From Actinocatenispora rupis (lineage in GTDB: Bacteria > Actinomycetota > Actinomycetes > Mycobacteriales > Micromonosporaceae): DNA of 49,966 nt. The stretch spans positions 1-49,966 of the forward strand of contig NZ_BOMB01000055.1 of the NCBI RefSeq assembly GCF_016861975.1, given 5' to 3'. The position numbers and the translations under genes were made by a program. The notes beneath the pieces are model-generated. The model saw only the letters and a list, made by a program, of their open reading frames with translations, was not told the origin of the DNA and ran no database searches. Positions 32,167 to 41,597 of the stretch are shown in pieces (position 1 is the first letter of the stretch; each line of letters begins with the position of its first letter).

Positions 32167-33063
32167 ATGGGGTCGGCGTTCCCGGTGCCGGAGTCGCCCG
32201 CCGCGCTCGCGGCGGCGCTGGCGCGCACCGGATACCTGGCCGACGACGGGCTCGCCACGGCCGGATACCTGGCGATCCGGTTGGGCCGGCCGGTGTTCCT
32301 GGAGGGTGACGCCGGGGTCGGCAAGACGTCGTTCGCGACGGCGCTGGCCGAGGCGACCGGGGCGACCCCGATCCGGCTCCAGTGCTACGAGGGCCTGTCC
32401 GCCGCGCAGGCCCTGTACGACTGGGACTTCCCGCGGCAGCTGCTGCACCTGCGCGCCGTCCAGGCGGCCGGCCGGGACGCCGACCCGGCCACACTGGAGG
32501 CCGAGCTGTACGACCGGCGGTTCCTGATCGCCCGGCCGCTGCTCGCCGCGCTGACCACCAGCCCGTGCGTACTGCTGGTGGACGAGGTGGACCGGGCCGA
32601 CGACGAGTTCGAGGCGTACCTGCTGGAGATGTTGTCCGACGCCGCGGTCACCGTGCCTGAACTGGGCCGGATCGCCGCCGAGTACCCGCCGGTCACCGTG
32701 CTCACCTCGAACCGCACCCGCGAGGTGCACGACGCGCTCAAGCGCCGCTGCCTGTACCACTGGCTGGACCATCCGGACACCGAACAGGAGATCGCCATCG
32801 TGCGGTCCCGGTTGCCCGCGGTCAGCGCCCGGCTGGCCGGGCAGGTGGCCGCCGCGACCGCCCGGATGCGCGCCCTGGACCTGCTGAAACCGCCGGGCGT
32901 GGCGGAGGCGATCGACTGGGCCGCCGCGCTCGTCGCCCTCGGCGCCACCGACCTGGCCCCGGCGCTGGCCGACGCCACCCTCGGCGCCGTCCTCAAGTAC
33001 CGGGAGGACACCGAGCGGGTACGCGCCGCCGCGGTGCTCGACGCCGCCGGGGACGCGCCGTGA
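32167..33063 (+). CDS. coxD: MoxR-type AAA+ ATPase, CoxD-like
   Basis: A 298-residue AAA+ ATPase of the MoxR class. Walker A is GDAGVGKT at residues 47-54, Walker B is VLLVDEVDR near 137, and sensor 1 is VLTSNRTREV. LQCYEGLSAAQALYDWDFPRQLL is characteristic of CoxD proteins, which act in maturation of the active site of molybdenum CO-dehydrogenases. The ATG at 32167 is probably leaderless, with CATAGT 6 bases upstream. It overlaps the VWA gene that follows, and the two are expected to work together as a MoxR-VWA chaperone pair. Confidence 0.9.
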   Translation: MGSAFPVPESPAALAAALARTGYLADDGLATAGYLAIRLGRPVFLEGDAGVGKTSFATALAEATGATPIRLQCYEGLSAAQALYDWDFPRQLLHLRAVQAAGRDADPATLEAELYDRRFLIARPLLAALTTSPCVLLVDEVDRADDEFEAYLLEMLSDAAVTVPELGRIAAEYPPVTVLTSNRTREVHDALKRRCLYHWLDHPDTEQEIAIVRSRLPAVSARLAGQVAAATARMRALDLLKPPGVAEAIDWAAALVALGATDLAPALADATLGAVLKYREDTERVRAAAVLDAAGDAP

Positions 33064-34163
33064 CCGCCGACGGTACGGCGGTGCTGGTGGGGTTCGCGCG
33101 GTCGGCACGGGCGGCGGGACTGCCGGCGGAGGCGCAGCGGGTGCAGGCGATGCTCGCGGCCGCCGACGCGCTCGGCCCCACCGACCCCCGCGCCCTGTAC
33201 TGGGCGGGCCGCCTCACGCTGTGCGCCGAGCCCGACGACCTGCCCCGCTACGACTCCGCGTTCACCGCGTACTTCGGGGACCGGGCACCGCGGCCGGCGC
33301 CGGCGCGCACCGGAGTACCGCGGCGACCGTCGGTGGGGTTCGGTGACGACGGGGCGGGCGGCGAGGGCGACGGGACCACGACGGTCACCGTACGGGCGTC
33401 GGCGAGTGCCACGGAAACGTTGCGGCACCGGGATGTCAGCGAGCTGACCGACGCCGAACGCGCCGAGGTGCGCCGGCTGATCGCCCTGCTGTCCCCGGCG
33501 ACCGCGCCGCGCCGGTCCCGCCGGTACCGGTCGGCGCCGCGCGGCGAGATGGACCCGGCCGGCACCGTACGGGAGATGCTGCGCGCGGGCGGGGAACCGC
33601 TGCGGCTGCCGCGCCGCGACCACCGGGTACGGCCGCGGCGGCTGGTGCTGCTGGTCGACGTGTCCGGCTCGATGGCCCCGTACGCGGACGCGCTGCTGCG
33701 GTTCGCGCACGCCGCCGTACGCCGGCGCCCCCGCGGTACGGAGGTGTTCACGGTCGGGACCCGGCTGACCCGCATCACCCGGCCGCTGCGGGCCCGCGAC
33801 CCGGACGTGGCGCTCGCGCACGCCGGGCGCGCGATCCCGGACTGGCGCGGCGGTACCCGGCTGGGCGAGACGCTGCGCGCGTTCCTGGACCGGTGGGGGC
33901 AGCGCGGCACCGCACGGCAGGCCGTCGTCGTGCTCGCCAGCGACGGGTGGGAACGCGGCGACCCGGCGCTGCTGGCCGGGCAGATGGCCCGGCTGTCGCG
34001 CCTGGCGTACCGGGTGGTGTGGGTGAACCCGCACGCCGGGCGCCCCGGGTACGAGCCGTTGACGGGTGGGATGGTCGCGGCGCTGCCGTACGTGGACGCG
34101 TTCGTGGCCGGGCACAGCCTGGCCGCGCTGACCGAACTGGTCGGGGTGATCGGCGATGGATGA
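33060..34163 (+). CDS. coxE: VWA domain protein, CoxE-like
   Basis: A 367-residue protein whose C-terminal half is a von Willebrand A domain. The metal-ion-dependent adhesion motif D-V-S-G-S starts at Asp200 ([15 protein letters not shown]), with GGTRLGETL and [10 protein letters not shown] completing the site. [29 protein letters not shown] just upstream is typical of CoxE. It partners the MoxR-like CoxD in assembly of the molybdenum enzyme. The GTG start overlaps the coxD stop (GTGA), and its own end overlaps the next gene by 8 bases. Confidence 0.9.
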   Translation: MTADGTAVLVGFARSARAAGLPAEAQRVQAMLAAADALGPTDPRALYWAGRLTLCAEPDDLPRYDSAFTAYFGDRAPRPAPARTGVPRRPSVGFGDDGAGGEGDGTTTVTVRASASATETLRHRDVSELTDAERAEVRRLIALLSPATAPRRSRRYRSAPRGEMDPAGTVREMLRAGGEPLRLPRRDHRVRPRRLVLLVDVSGSMAPYADALLRFAHAAVRRRPRGTEVFTVGTRLTRITRPLRARDPDVALAHAGRAIPDWRGGTRLGETLRAFLDRWGQRGTARQAVVVLASDGWERGDPALLAGQMARLSRLAYRVVWVNPHAGRPGYEPLTGGMVAALPYVDAFVAGHSLAALTELVGVIGDG

Positions 34164-35322
34164 GGTGCTGACCGCACTGCGGAAACGGTGGGACGCTAGC
34201 GAACCGGCCGGGTTGGCGACCGTCGTCGCCACCTGGCACAGCGCGCCGCGGCAGCCGGGCGCGGCGATGCTCGTCGCCGCCGACGGTACGGTGACCGGCT
34301 CGGTGTCGGGCGGCTGCGTCGAGGGCGACCTGTACGAGGTGGCCGGCGAGGTGCGGGACACCGGAACCCCGCTGCTGCGCCGGTACGGGGTGTCCGACGA
34401 CGAGGCGTTCGCGGTCGGGCTGACCTGCGGCGGCATCCTCGACGTGTACGTCGAGCGGGTCGACACCGCGACGTACCCGGAGCTGGCCGAGGTGACGGAC
34501 GCGGTCGCGGCCGGGCAGCCGGTCGCGGTCTGCACGGTCGTCGCGGACCGGTGCGCCGGCGCGGCGCTGCCGGTCGACCGGGCCGGTGCCGCCACCGCGG
34601 TCGCCGCGGGCCGGGTCGGCCGCCGCCTCGTCGTCCACCCCGCCGCCGGGCGTACCGGCACGTTGGGGTCGGCGCGGCTGGACGACGCGGTCACCGACGA
34701 CGCGCGCGGACTGCTCGCCGCCGGGCGTACCGCGACCCTGGCGTACGGGCACGACGGGGAGCGGCGGGGCGACGACCTCGCCGTGTTCGTCGCCGCGTAC
34801 GCGCCGCGGCCCCGGATGATCGTGTTCGGGGCGATCGACTTCGCCGCCGCCGTCGCGCGTGCCGGCAGCTTCCTCGGGTACCGGGTGACGGTCTGCGACG
34901 CGCGTCCCGTGTTCGCCACCCGCGCCCGGTTCCCGGAGGCCGACGAGGTCGTCGTCGACTGGCCGCACCGGTACCTGGCGGGCGAGGCGGACGCCGACCG
35001 GCTGGACGCCCGGACCGTGGTGTGCGTGCTGACCCACGACCCCAAGTTCGACGTCCCGGTACTGACGGTCGCGCTGCGCCTGCCGCTGGCGTACGTGGGG
35101 GCGATGGGGTCCAGGCGTACCCACGACGACCGGCTGGCCCGGCTGCGCGAGGTCGGCGTCACCGACGACGAGCTGGCCCGCCTGGCGTCCCCGATCGGCC
35201 TCGACATCGGCGCCCGTACGCCGGAGGAGACCGCGGTCAGCGTCGCCGCCGAGATCGTCTCCCGGCGCTGGCACGGCACCGGCACCCCGCTCTCGGCCAC
35301 CGCCGGCCGCATCCACCACTGA
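34156..35322 (+). CDS. coxF: XdhC/CoxF family maturation protein
   Basis: A 388-residue XdhC/CoxI-type protein that loads or protects the molybdenum cofactor. The N-terminal XdhC_CoxI domain shows [33 protein letters not shown] and [12 protein letters not shown] with the conserved Cys. The C-terminal Rossmann domain shows [33 protein letters not shown] and [16 protein letters not shown]. In XdhC this domain uses a GAGH motif; the change to GAID is usual in the CoxF branch. It overlaps coxE by 8 bases and ends about 205 bases before coxS. Confidence 0.92.
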   Translation: MDEVLTALRKRWDASEPAGLATVVATWHSAPRQPGAAMLVAADGTVTGSVSGGCVEGDLYEVAGEVRDTGTPLLRRYGVSDDEAFAVGLTCGGILDVYVERVDTATYPELAEVTDAVAAGQPVAVCTVVADRCAGAALPVDRAGAATAVAAGRVGRRLVVHPAAGRTGTLGSARLDDAVTDDARGLLAAGRTATLAYGHDGERRGDDLAVFVAAYAPRPRMIVFGAIDFAAAVARAGSFLGYRVTVCDARPVFATRARFPEADEVVVDWPHRYLAGEADADRLDARTVVCVLTHDPKFDVPVLTVALRLPLAYVGAMGSRRTHDDRLARLREVGVTDDELARLASPIGLDIGARTPEETAVSVAAEIVSRRWHGTGTPLSATAGRIHH

Positions 35323-35527
35323 TCCGGTACCTCCGGCGGAGGCCGGCGCGGGCCGTGTGGCCGATCGTGCGGACACCCCTTCGGGCCGACCTTGCGCGAT
35401 CGGGCGGAGAGGGATCAACTGGGTGCGTAGCGTCTGGACTGAGCCCCGCCGTGACCACCCGGGGCTCGAAGGCCGGCCGGCCCCCGCGCCACAGCGCCCG
35501 GGGCTGACCCGAGACTCGGGAGGGCCG
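35323..35527 (+). promoter_or_regulatory. promoter and structured leader of the coxSLMG genes
   Basis: No gene. TAGCGT at 35428-35433 is a plausible -10, giving a leader of about 90 bases. The leader holds a hairpin, GAGCCCCG at 35441-35448 with CGGGGCTC at 35460-35467 and an 11-base loop, then a third CCGGGGCTG at about 35497 that could compete for pairing. GGGAGGG lies 4 bases before the coxS start. The same TAGCGT hexamer precedes the MerR and clpP genes in this window. Confidence 0.45.
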
Positions 35528-35998
35528 ATGACCCGGATCAGCGTGACCGTCGACGGGGTGGAGTCCACCGACGAGGTCGAACCGAGAACCCTGCTGGTGC
35601 AGTACCTGCGGGAGGCGCGCGGGCGTACGGGCACGCCGGTCGGGTGCGACACCAGCAACTGCGGCGCCTGCACGGTACTGGTCGACGGCCGGGCGGTGAA
35701 GAGCTGCGCGCTGCTGGCGGTACAGGCCGACGGCCGCGAGGTGACCACCGTGCAGGGCCTGTCGAACGGCGCGCTGCACCCCGTGCAGCGGGCGTTCCAC
35801 GAGCGGCACGCGCTCCAGTGCGGGTACTGCACCCCCGGCATGATCATGGCCGCGGTCGACCTGCTGCGCGAGACGCCCGACCCCACCGAGCAGGAGGTAC
35901 GCGAGGGCCTGGAGGGCAACCTCTGCCGGTGCACCGGGTACCAGAACATCGTGGCCGCGGTACGTGACGCCGCGGCGGAACTGCGGGGTGCGTCGTGA
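35528..35998 (+). CDS. coxS: CO-dehydrogenase-like iron-sulfur small subunit
   Basis: A 156-residue 2Fe-2S protein that passes electrons from the molybdenum subunit to the FAD subunit. The plant-type cluster ligands are Cys40, 45 and 48 ([13 protein letters not shown]) and Cys60. The second cluster, in the C-terminal helical domain, uses Cys98 and 101 (CGYCTPGM) and Cys133 and 135 (NLCRCTGY). All eight Cys are present. The ATG at 35528 has GGGAGGG upstream. Its stop overlaps the start of coxL (GTGA). The order S-L-M is that of form II enzymes; form I CO dehydrogenases have M-S-L. Confidence 0.95.
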   Translation: MTRISVTVDGVESTDEVEPRTLLVQYLREARGRTGTPVGCDTSNCGACTVLVDGRAVKSCALLAVQADGREVTTVQGLSNGALHPVQRAFHERHALQCGYCTPGMIMAAVDLLRETPDPTEQEVREGLEGNLCRCTGYQNIVAAVRDAAAELRGAS

Positions 35999-38367
35999 CC
36001 GCCACCCAGGACACCGGCACCCGCGAGGTCGGTACGGCCCGGCGCCGCAAGGAGGACGCGCACCTCATCACCGGCCAGACCACGTGGACCGACAACATCC
36101 AGCTCGCGGGTACGGTGCACGCCGCGCTGCTGCGCAGCCCGATGGCGCACGCCCGGATCCGGGTGGACGTGTCCGCGGCACGCAACGAGCCGGGCGTGGT
36201 CGCCGCGTACAGCGGGGCGGACCTGGCCGACGAGCTGGCCGGGCTGCCGTCCGCCTGGCAGGTCACGCCGGACTGGGTGGCGCCGGAACACAAGCCGCTC
36301 GCCACCGACGAGGTCCGGTACGCGGGCGACGCGGTCGCGGTGGTCGTCGCGGACACCCGGGCGCACGCGGTCGACGCGCTCGACGCGATCGAGGTGGACT
36401 ACGAGCCGCTGCCGGTCGTACTCGACATGGAACGCGCGATGGCCGACGACTCGCCGCTGGTGCACTCCGACGCCGGCACCAACGTCTGCTTCCGGTACTC
36501 CGACACGTTCGGCGACGTGGCGGGCGCGTTCGCGGACGCCCCGCTCCACATCACCCGCCGGTACGTGCAGCAGCGGCTGGTGCCGTGCGCGATGGAGCCG
36601 CGGTCGGTGGTGGTGGCGCCGGTACCGGCGGCCGGCGAGTACACGGTGTGGTCGTCGACGCAGATCCCGCACTTCGTCCGGCTGTTCCTGGCGCTGTTGA
36701 CGGGGGTGTCGGAGTCCCGGATCCGGGTGATCGCACCGGACGTGGGCGGCGGGTTCGGCTCCAAGCTCGACATCTACGCCGAGGAGCTGCTGACGTTCAC
36801 GCTGGCGCGGAAGCTGGGCCGGCCGGTGAAGTGGACGGAGACGCGCAGCGAGGCGTTCCAGGCGACGATCCACGGCCGGGACCAGATCCAGGACCTCGAC
36901 CTGGCCTGCGACGCCGACGGACGGATCCGCGGGCTGCGGGTCAACCTGCTCGCCGACATGGGCGCGTACCTGCAGCTGCTGACGCCGGCGATCCCGTTGC
37001 TGGGCCGGGCCATGTTCCCCGGCATCTACAAGATGGACGCGTACGAGTTCGGCTGCGTCGGCGTGTTCACCGACAAGACGCCGACCGACGCGTACCGGGG
37101 GGCGGGGCGGCCGGAGGCGACGTTCGCGATCGAGCGGCTGCTCGACGAGCTGGCCGCCGAACTGCACGTCGACCCGCTGGAGATCCGGCGCCGCAACTGG
37201 ATCCGGCACGAGGAGTTCCCGTACGACCAGATCGCCGGCCTGACGTACGACTCGGGCAACTACGAGGCGGCCACGGCCCGCGCCACCGAGCTGTTCGACT
37301 ACGCCGGCCTGCGCGCGGAGCAGGCCCGCCGCCGGGAGGCGCACGACCCGGTACAGCTCGGCATCGGCGTGTCGACGTACACGGAGATGTGCGGGCTGGC
37401 GCCGTCCCGCTGGCTCGGCGACCGCGGGTACGCCGGCGGCGGCTGGGAGGCCGCGTCGGTACGGCTGCTGCCGACCGGGAAGGTCGAGGCCGTCGTCGGT
37501 ACCAGCCCGCACGGGCAGGGCCACGTGACCACGTTCAGCCAGATCGTGGCCGACACCCTCGGCGTACCGTTCGACGACGTCGAGGTGGTGCACGGGGACA
37601 CGGCCGCCGCGCCCGCCGGCCTCGACACGTACGGGTCGCGGTCGCTGGCGGTGGGCGGCGTCGCGGTGTGGCGGGCCGCGCAACGGGTGCGGGACAAGGC
37701 GAAGACGCTCGCCGCGCACCTGCTGGAGGTGTCCGAGGACGACCTGGACTTCGACGGCGGCAGCTTCGCCGTCCGCGGTACGCCGGGCGCCACGAAGACG
37801 ATCCAGGAGGTGGCGTTCGCCGCGTTCGCCGCGCACTCGATACCGGAGGGGTTCGAGCCGACGCTGTCGGCGGACTTCGTCCTGGAGCCCGACGACTTCT
37901 CCTTCCCGCACGGCACGCACCTGTGCGCGGTCGACGTGGACACCGAGACCGGCCGCGTCACGATCCGCCGGTACGTGGCGGTCGACGACGTCGGGAAGGT
38001 GGTCAACCCGCTGATCGTGGAGGGCCAGGTGCACGGCGGGCTGGCGCAGGGCATCGCGCAGGCGCTGCACGAGATCGCCGTGTACGACGAGGACGGCAAC
38101 CTGACGACCGGCACGATGGTCGACTACACGCCGCCGAGCGCGGCGGACCTGCCGTCGTTCACGACCGACCGTACGGAGACGCCGTCGACGACGAATCCGT
38201 TGGGGGTCAAGGGAGTCGGCGAGGCCGGTACGATCGCGTCCACGCCGGCGGTGGTCAACGCGGTCGTCGACGCGCTCCGCCCGTACGGGGTGACCGACGT
38301 GCCGATGCCGTGCACGCCGGAACGCGTCTGGCGCGCGATCCACGAGGCGCAGGGAGGTACGTCATGA
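35995..38367 (+). CDS. coxL: form II CO-dehydrogenase-like molybdenum large subunit
   Basis: A 790-residue xanthine-oxidase-family catalytic subunit binding Mo with the cytosine dinucleotide cofactor. The active-site loop is AYRGAGR at residues 366-372. True (form I) CO dehydrogenase has AYxCSFR with a copper-binding Cys; AYxGAGR defines form II, whose natural substrate is debated. The catalytic Glu is Glu743 in [24 protein letters not shown] and [14 protein letters not shown] are cofactor-binding blocks. The start is a GTG overlapping coxS and the stop overlaps coxM (ATGA). CO oxidation, or hydroxylation of another small carbonyl or heterocycle, are alternatives. Confidence 0.93.
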   Translation: MTATQDTGTREVGTARRRKEDAHLITGQTTWTDNIQLAGTVHAALLRSPMAHARIRVDVSAARNEPGVVAAYSGADLADELAGLPSAWQVTPDWVAPEHKPLATDEVRYAGDAVAVVVADTRAHAVDALDAIEVDYEPLPVVLDMERAMADDSPLVHSDAGTNVCFRYSDTFGDVAGAFADAPLHITRRYVQQRLVPCAMEPRSVVVAPVPAAGEYTVWSSTQIPHFVRLFLALLTGVSESRIRVIAPDVGGGFGSKLDIYAEELLTFTLARKLGRPVKWTETRSEAFQATIHGRDQIQDLDLACDADGRIRGLRVNLLADMGAYLQLLTPAIPLLGRAMFPGIYKMDAYEFGCVGVFTDKTPTDAYRGAGRPEATFAIERLLDELAAELHVDPLEIRRRNWIRHEEFPYDQIAGLTYDSGNYEAATARATELFDYAGLRAEQARRREAHDPVQLGIGVSTYTEMCGLAPSRWLGDRGYAGGGWEAASVRLLPTGKVEAVVGTSPHGQGHVTTFSQIVADTLGVPFDDVEVVHGDTAAAPAGLDTYGSRSLAVGGVAVWRAAQRVRDKAKTLAAHLLEVSEDDLDFDGGSFAVRGTPGATKTIQEVAFAAFAAHSIPEGFEPTLSADFVLEPDDFSFPHGTHLCAVDVDTETGRVTIRRYVAVDDVGKVVNPLIVEGQVHGGLAQGIAQALHEIAVYDEDGNLTTGTMVDYTPPSAADLPSFTTDRTETPSTTNPLGVKGVGEAGTIASTPAVVNAVVDALRPYGVTDVPMPCTPERVWRAIHEAQGGTS

Positions 38368-39215
38368 TCCCGGTCGGCTTCGAGTACTCGCGTCCGTCCA
38401 CTGTGGAGGAAGCGGTGGCGGCGCTGGCGGCGGACCCGGACGCGAAGGTCCTCGCCGGCGGTCAGAGCCTGCTGCCGGTGCTCCGGCTCCGGCTCGCCGC
38501 CCCGACCACGCTGGTCGACCTGCGCGACGTGGAGTCGCTGCACGGCGTCCGGGTGGCCGGCGACGACCTCGTCATCGGCGCGATGACCACGCACGACGAG
38601 ATCCTGCACGACGCGCGGGTCGCCGAGCACGCGCCGCTGATCGCCGCGGCCACCGCGACCGTCGGCGACCGCCAGGTACGCCACCTCGGCACGTTCGGCG
38701 GGTCGCTGTCGCACGCCGACCCGGCCGGCGACCTGCCCGCGGTGGCGTGCGCGCTGGACGCCACGATGGTCGCGGTCGGGCCGAACGGCCGGCGCGAGAT
38801 CCCCGCCGCCGACTTCTTCGTCGACTACCTGACGACGGCGCTGGCACCGGACGAGATCCTCGTCGAGGTACGGGTGCCGGACACCGCCGGCTGGGGCCAC
38901 CGGTACGAGAAGTTCAACCGGATGGCGCAGGCGTGGTCGATCGTCGGCGTCGCCGCCCTGGTACGCCGGGTCGACGGCGGGGTGACCGACACCCGGGTGG
39001 CGTTGACGAACATGGGCCGGCGGCCGGTGCGCGCGACGGCGGTCGAGCGGGCGCTCACCGGTACCGCCGGGGACGCGGGCGCGGTGACGGCGGCGGCCGG
39101 GCACGCGGACGAGGGCGCGGAACCGCCGAGCGACGTCAACGGCGCCGCCGACTACCGCGCCCACCTGTCCCGGGTGCTGACCCGCAGGGCGCTGACCGTC
39201 GCGGTCGGGGCGTGA
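38364..39215 (+). CDS. coxM: CO-dehydrogenase-like FAD-binding medium subunit
   Basis: A 283-residue flavoprotein of the molybdenum hydroxylase complex. The two FAD-binding motifs are AGGQSLLPVLRLRLAAP near residues 32-48 and GTFGGSLSHADPAGDLPAV near 110-128. The C-terminal domain is the usual CO_deh_flav_C fold (YEKFNRMAQAWSIVGVAAL). It passes electrons from CoxS to the quinone pool or another acceptor. The ATG at 38364 overlaps the coxL stop. A near-perfect copy of the dispersed palindrome at 38396 forms codons for PSTVEEA. Confidence 0.94.
   Translation: MIPVGFEYSRPSTVEEAVAALAADPDAKVLAGGQSLLPVLRLRLAAPTTLVDLRDVESLHGVRVAGDDLVIGAMTTHDEILHDARVAEHAPLIAAATATVGDRQVRHLGTFGGSLSHADPAGDLPAVACALDATMVAVGPNGRREIPAADFFVDYLTTALAPDEILVEVRVPDTAGWGHRYEKFNRMAQAWSIVGVAALVRRVDGGVTDTRVALTNMGRRPVRATAVERALTGTAGDAGAVTAAAGHADEGAEPPSDVNGAADYRAHLSRVLTRRALTVAVGA
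38396..38408. repeat. dispersed palindrome, 12 of 13 bases
   Basis: GTCCACTGTGGAG; the inner eleven bases TCCACTGTGGA form the intact palindrome. It lies near the start of coxM and encodes STVE. Confidence 0.6.
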
Positions 39216-39217
39216 CC

Positions 39218-39895
39218 ATGGAACTGACGAACACGTTCACCGTGCCGGCGCCGGTCGACGAGGCGTGGGCCAGGCTGCTGGACGTACCGGCGATCGCGCC
39301 GTGCCTGCCGGGCGCCACGCTGACCGACTCCGACGGCGACTCCTTCACCGGTACGGTCAAGGTCAAGCTCGGTCCGATCTCCTTGACGTACAAGGGAACC
39401 GGGCGGATCGCGGAGCGGGACGACGCGGCGCACCGGGCCGTCATCGAGGCGTCGGGCCGGGAGACCCGCGGCCCCGGTACGGCCAGCGCCACCATCACCG
39501 CGACCCTCGCACCCGAGGGCGACGGTACCCGGGTCGACGTGCACACCGACCTGGCGGTGACCGGGCGGCCGGCGCAGTTCGGGCGGGGCATGCTCGGCGA
39601 CGTGAGCGCGCGGCTGCTGGACCAGTTCGCCGCCTGCCTGGCCGACCAGCTCCGGCCGTCCGCGCCGGAACCGGCGACGGCACCGGTCGCGAGCGGTACG
39701 GCGCCGGTGGCCGACGTTCCGGCGACGGCGCCCGAACACGCGGCCGTACCGGAGGAGGCGGCGCCGATCGACCTGTTCGAGGTGACCGGGGCGCGCGAGA
39801 CGCTGCAACGCGCCCTGCCGTACGTGGCGGCGTTCGCGGTCGGCGTGCTCGTCGCCGCGGTCGTCGGGCGGCTCCGCCGCGGCCGTACCGGCTGA
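39218..39895 (+). CDS. coxG: CoxG-like SRPBCC protein with C-terminal membrane anchor
   Basis: A 225-residue protein. The first 145 residues are the CoxG SRPBCC fold: MELTNTFTVPAPVDEAWARLLDV, ACLPGA-type PCLPGATLT, VKVKLGPISLTYKGTGRI and RPAQFGRGMLGDVSARLLDQFA. An Ala/Pro linker follows (about 148-185), then a C-terminal helix [24 protein letters not shown] that looks like a membrane anchor with positive residues inside. In carboxidotrophs CoxG tethers CO dehydrogenase to the membrane, and CoxG proteins may carry menaquinone. It ends the cox operon, two bases after coxM. A GTG at 39212 is an alternative start. Confidence 0.92.
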   Translation: MELTNTFTVPAPVDEAWARLLDVPAIAPCLPGATLTDSDGDSFTGTVKVKLGPISLTYKGTGRIAERDDAAHRAVIEASGRETRGPGTASATITATLAPEGDGTRVDVHTDLAVTGRPAQFGRGMLGDVSARLLDQFAACLADQLRPSAPEPATAPVASGTAPVADVPATAPEHAAVPEEAAPIDLFEVTGARETLQRALPYVAAFAVGVLVAAVVGRLRRGRTG

Positions 39896-39900
39896 GCCCC

Positions 39901-39936
39901 GGATCCGTTGCGCTGACAGCGGAATCGCTGACAGCG
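39901..39936. repeat. REP-like element, copy E, with CGCTGACAGCG direct repeats
   Basis: GGATCCGTTGCGCTGACAGC starts 5 bases after the coxG stop. CGCTGACAGCG, itself palindromic, occurs at 39911-39921 and 39926-39936. CCGTTGCGCTG can pair with CAGCGAACGG with one bulged base, so this may be the coxG terminator. Confidence 0.55.
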
Positions 39937-40026
39937 AACGGTACTTCCGCGCCCGCCGCGGCCACCCGTAGCGTCGCGGTGGGTGCCGTCCGGCGCCCGG
40001 TCGCCGAGACGAGGGCAGGTCACGCC

Positions 40027-40608
40027 ATGGCGGACGAGAACGGCAGCGGCGTCGGGGACGCGGTGTTCCGACGGCTGCTGTCCGAGCGCATCATCTTCCT
40101 CGGCGCGGAGGTCGAGCAGGCCAACGCGAACGCGATCTGCGCGCAGATCCTGCTGCTGTCCGCGGAGGACCCCACCCGCGACATCCAGCTGTACATCAAC
40201 TCGCCGGGCGGCTCCGTCACCGCCGGCATGGCCGTGTACGACACGATGCAGCTCGTCCCCGCCGACGTCGCGACGTACGCGGTGGGGCTGGCGGGGTCGA
40301 TGGCGCAGACGCTGCTGTGCGCCGGTGCCCCCGGCAAGCGGTACGCGTTGCCGCACGCGCGGATCCTCATGCACCAGATCTCCGGCGGCGTCGGCGGCAC
40401 GGCCGCGGACGTGGCGATCCAGGCGGAGAACATGCTGTACATGAAGCGGCAGAACCAGGAGGTCATCGCCCGGCACACCGGCCAGCCGGTGGAGCGGATC
40501 GCCGCCGACGCCGACCGGGACCGCTGGTTCACCGCCGACGAGGCCCGGGAGTACGGGATGGTGGACCACGTGCTCGCCAGCGTCGATGAGCTCCCCTCGC
40601 TCGGCTGA
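40027..40608 (+). CDS. clpP: ATP-dependent Clp protease proteolytic subunit
   Basis: A 193-residue ClpP serine peptidase. The catalytic triad is Ser91 (GLAGSMAQTLL), His116 (ARILMHQISGG) and Asp165 (DADRDRWFTADEA), with the same spacing as Escherichia coli ClpP (25 and 49 residues). LYINSPGGSVTAGMAVYDTM is the conserved oxyanion strand. It is a single clpP, not the usual clpP1-clpP2 pair, so it is probably an extra paralogue. TAGCGT at 39969-39974 is a candidate -10. The start at 40027 follows a weak GGCAGG site. A partner could be the ClpC-like ATPase at 26-28.6 kb. Confidence 0.93.
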   Translation: MADENGSGVGDAVFRRLLSERIIFLGAEVEQANANAICAQILLLSAEDPTRDIQLYINSPGGSVTAGMAVYDTMQLVPADVATYAVGLAGSMAQTLLCAGAPGKRYALPHARILMHQISGGVGGTAADVAIQAENMLYMKRQNQEVIARHTGQPVERIAADADRDRWFTADEAREYGMVDHVLASVDELPSLG

Positions 40609-40657
40609 CCACACCGTCGCCGTACGGTGGGGCGACGGGCGATCCGGGGAGGCAGCC

Positions 40658-41497
40658 GTGCCGGTACGAACGAACGCGCGCGCCACCGTGCGCGCGGCGT
40701 ACCGGCGGCGGTCCCGGACCGCGGGCGGCACCTGGCACGCGTACGTCTCCGTCACCGGGCCGGACGGCGCGCCGACCGTCGCGGTCGACGACGACGCGAC
40801 CGCCACGGTGCAGGCGTACAGCGTGAACAAGGTGGCGGTCGCGGTCGCCGTACTGGACACGGTGGACCGCGGCCGGCTCGCCCTGGACCGCACCGTCGAG
40901 GTCACCGCCGACCTCGTCGTACCGGGCGGCGACGGGGTGTTCGGCCTCGACGGCGCCTACCCCAGCCGCGTCACCGTCGGGCACGCGCTCGCCACCCTGC
41001 TCACCGTGTCCGACGACACCGCCGTACGGCTGTGCGGGCTCGTCACGCCCGCCGCCGAGATCAACGACGTGCTCGCCGCGAAGGGCTTCCCCGACACGCG
41101 GGTCGAACCCGCCGCCGACCCGCACCGGTTCCACCTCGGCACCACCACCGCGCGGCAGACCCACGACCTGCTGTGGGCGCTCGCGGCCGGCACCCTGCTC
41201 TCCCCCGCCAGCACCGCGTACCTGCTGGGTGTGCTGCGCTCGCCGATCGCCTACACCGACGGGATCCGGCGCACCATGTCGTCCGACGAACGGCACCGCG
41301 TCGCCACCAAGGCCGGCTGGTACGCCGACGGCCGGCACGAGGCCGGCATCGTGTTCGACCCCGCCGGCCGCCCGGCCCTCACGTACGCGCTGTTCGCGTA
41401 CGGCCAGGGCGACGCCGGCAACCTCGGCGCCACGCACCCCGCCACCCACGCCCGCGCCGGCCTCGGCCGCACCTTCCTCGACGCCACCACCACCTGA
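40658..41497 (+). CDS. serine hydrolase, class A beta-lactamase fold
   Basis: A 279-residue protein with penicillin-binding/beta-lactamase motifs: S55-V-N-K58 (active-site SxxK), S118-D-D (in place of the SDN of class A enzymes) and K218-A-G (in place of KTG). The start is a GTG at 40658 with GGGGAGG 5 bases upstream; TACGGT at 40622 may be its -10. The N-terminus (VPVRTNARATVRAAYRRRSR) is basic and has no signal peptide, so it appears cytosolic, unusual for a beta-lactamase. The changed second and third motifs also argue against true lactamase activity; an esterase or amidase role is more likely. Confidence 0.82.
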   Translation: MPVRTNARATVRAAYRRRSRTAGGTWHAYVSVTGPDGAPTVAVDDDATATVQAYSVNKVAVAVAVLDTVDRGRLALDRTVEVTADLVVPGGDGVFGLDGAYPSRVTVGHALATLLTVSDDTAVRLCGLVTPAAEINDVLAAKGFPDTRVEPAADPHRFHLGTTTARQTHDLLWALAAGTLLSPASTAYLLGVLRSPIAYTDGIRRTMSSDERHRVATKAGWYADGRHEAGIVFDPAGRPALTYALFAYGQGDAGNLGATHPATHARAGLGRTFLDATTT

Positions 41498-41597
41498 CCC
41501 CGCGTACTTTGTCGGATCCTGGTCCGTTCGCGGCGCTGTGCCCGGATCCGCACGTACCCTGTCGGTTTCCGACACCCACACCACCACGGGGGACACA

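Noticed and set aside
33775-38343. 1522-codon open frame opposite coxE to coxL
   Set aside because: It is antisense to well-conserved genes with matching motifs and has the biased composition of a shadow frame.
40027-40608. Loss of the ClpP catalytic triad because of the unusual GLAGSM motif
   Set aside because: Ser91, His116 and Asp165 are all present with standard spacing.
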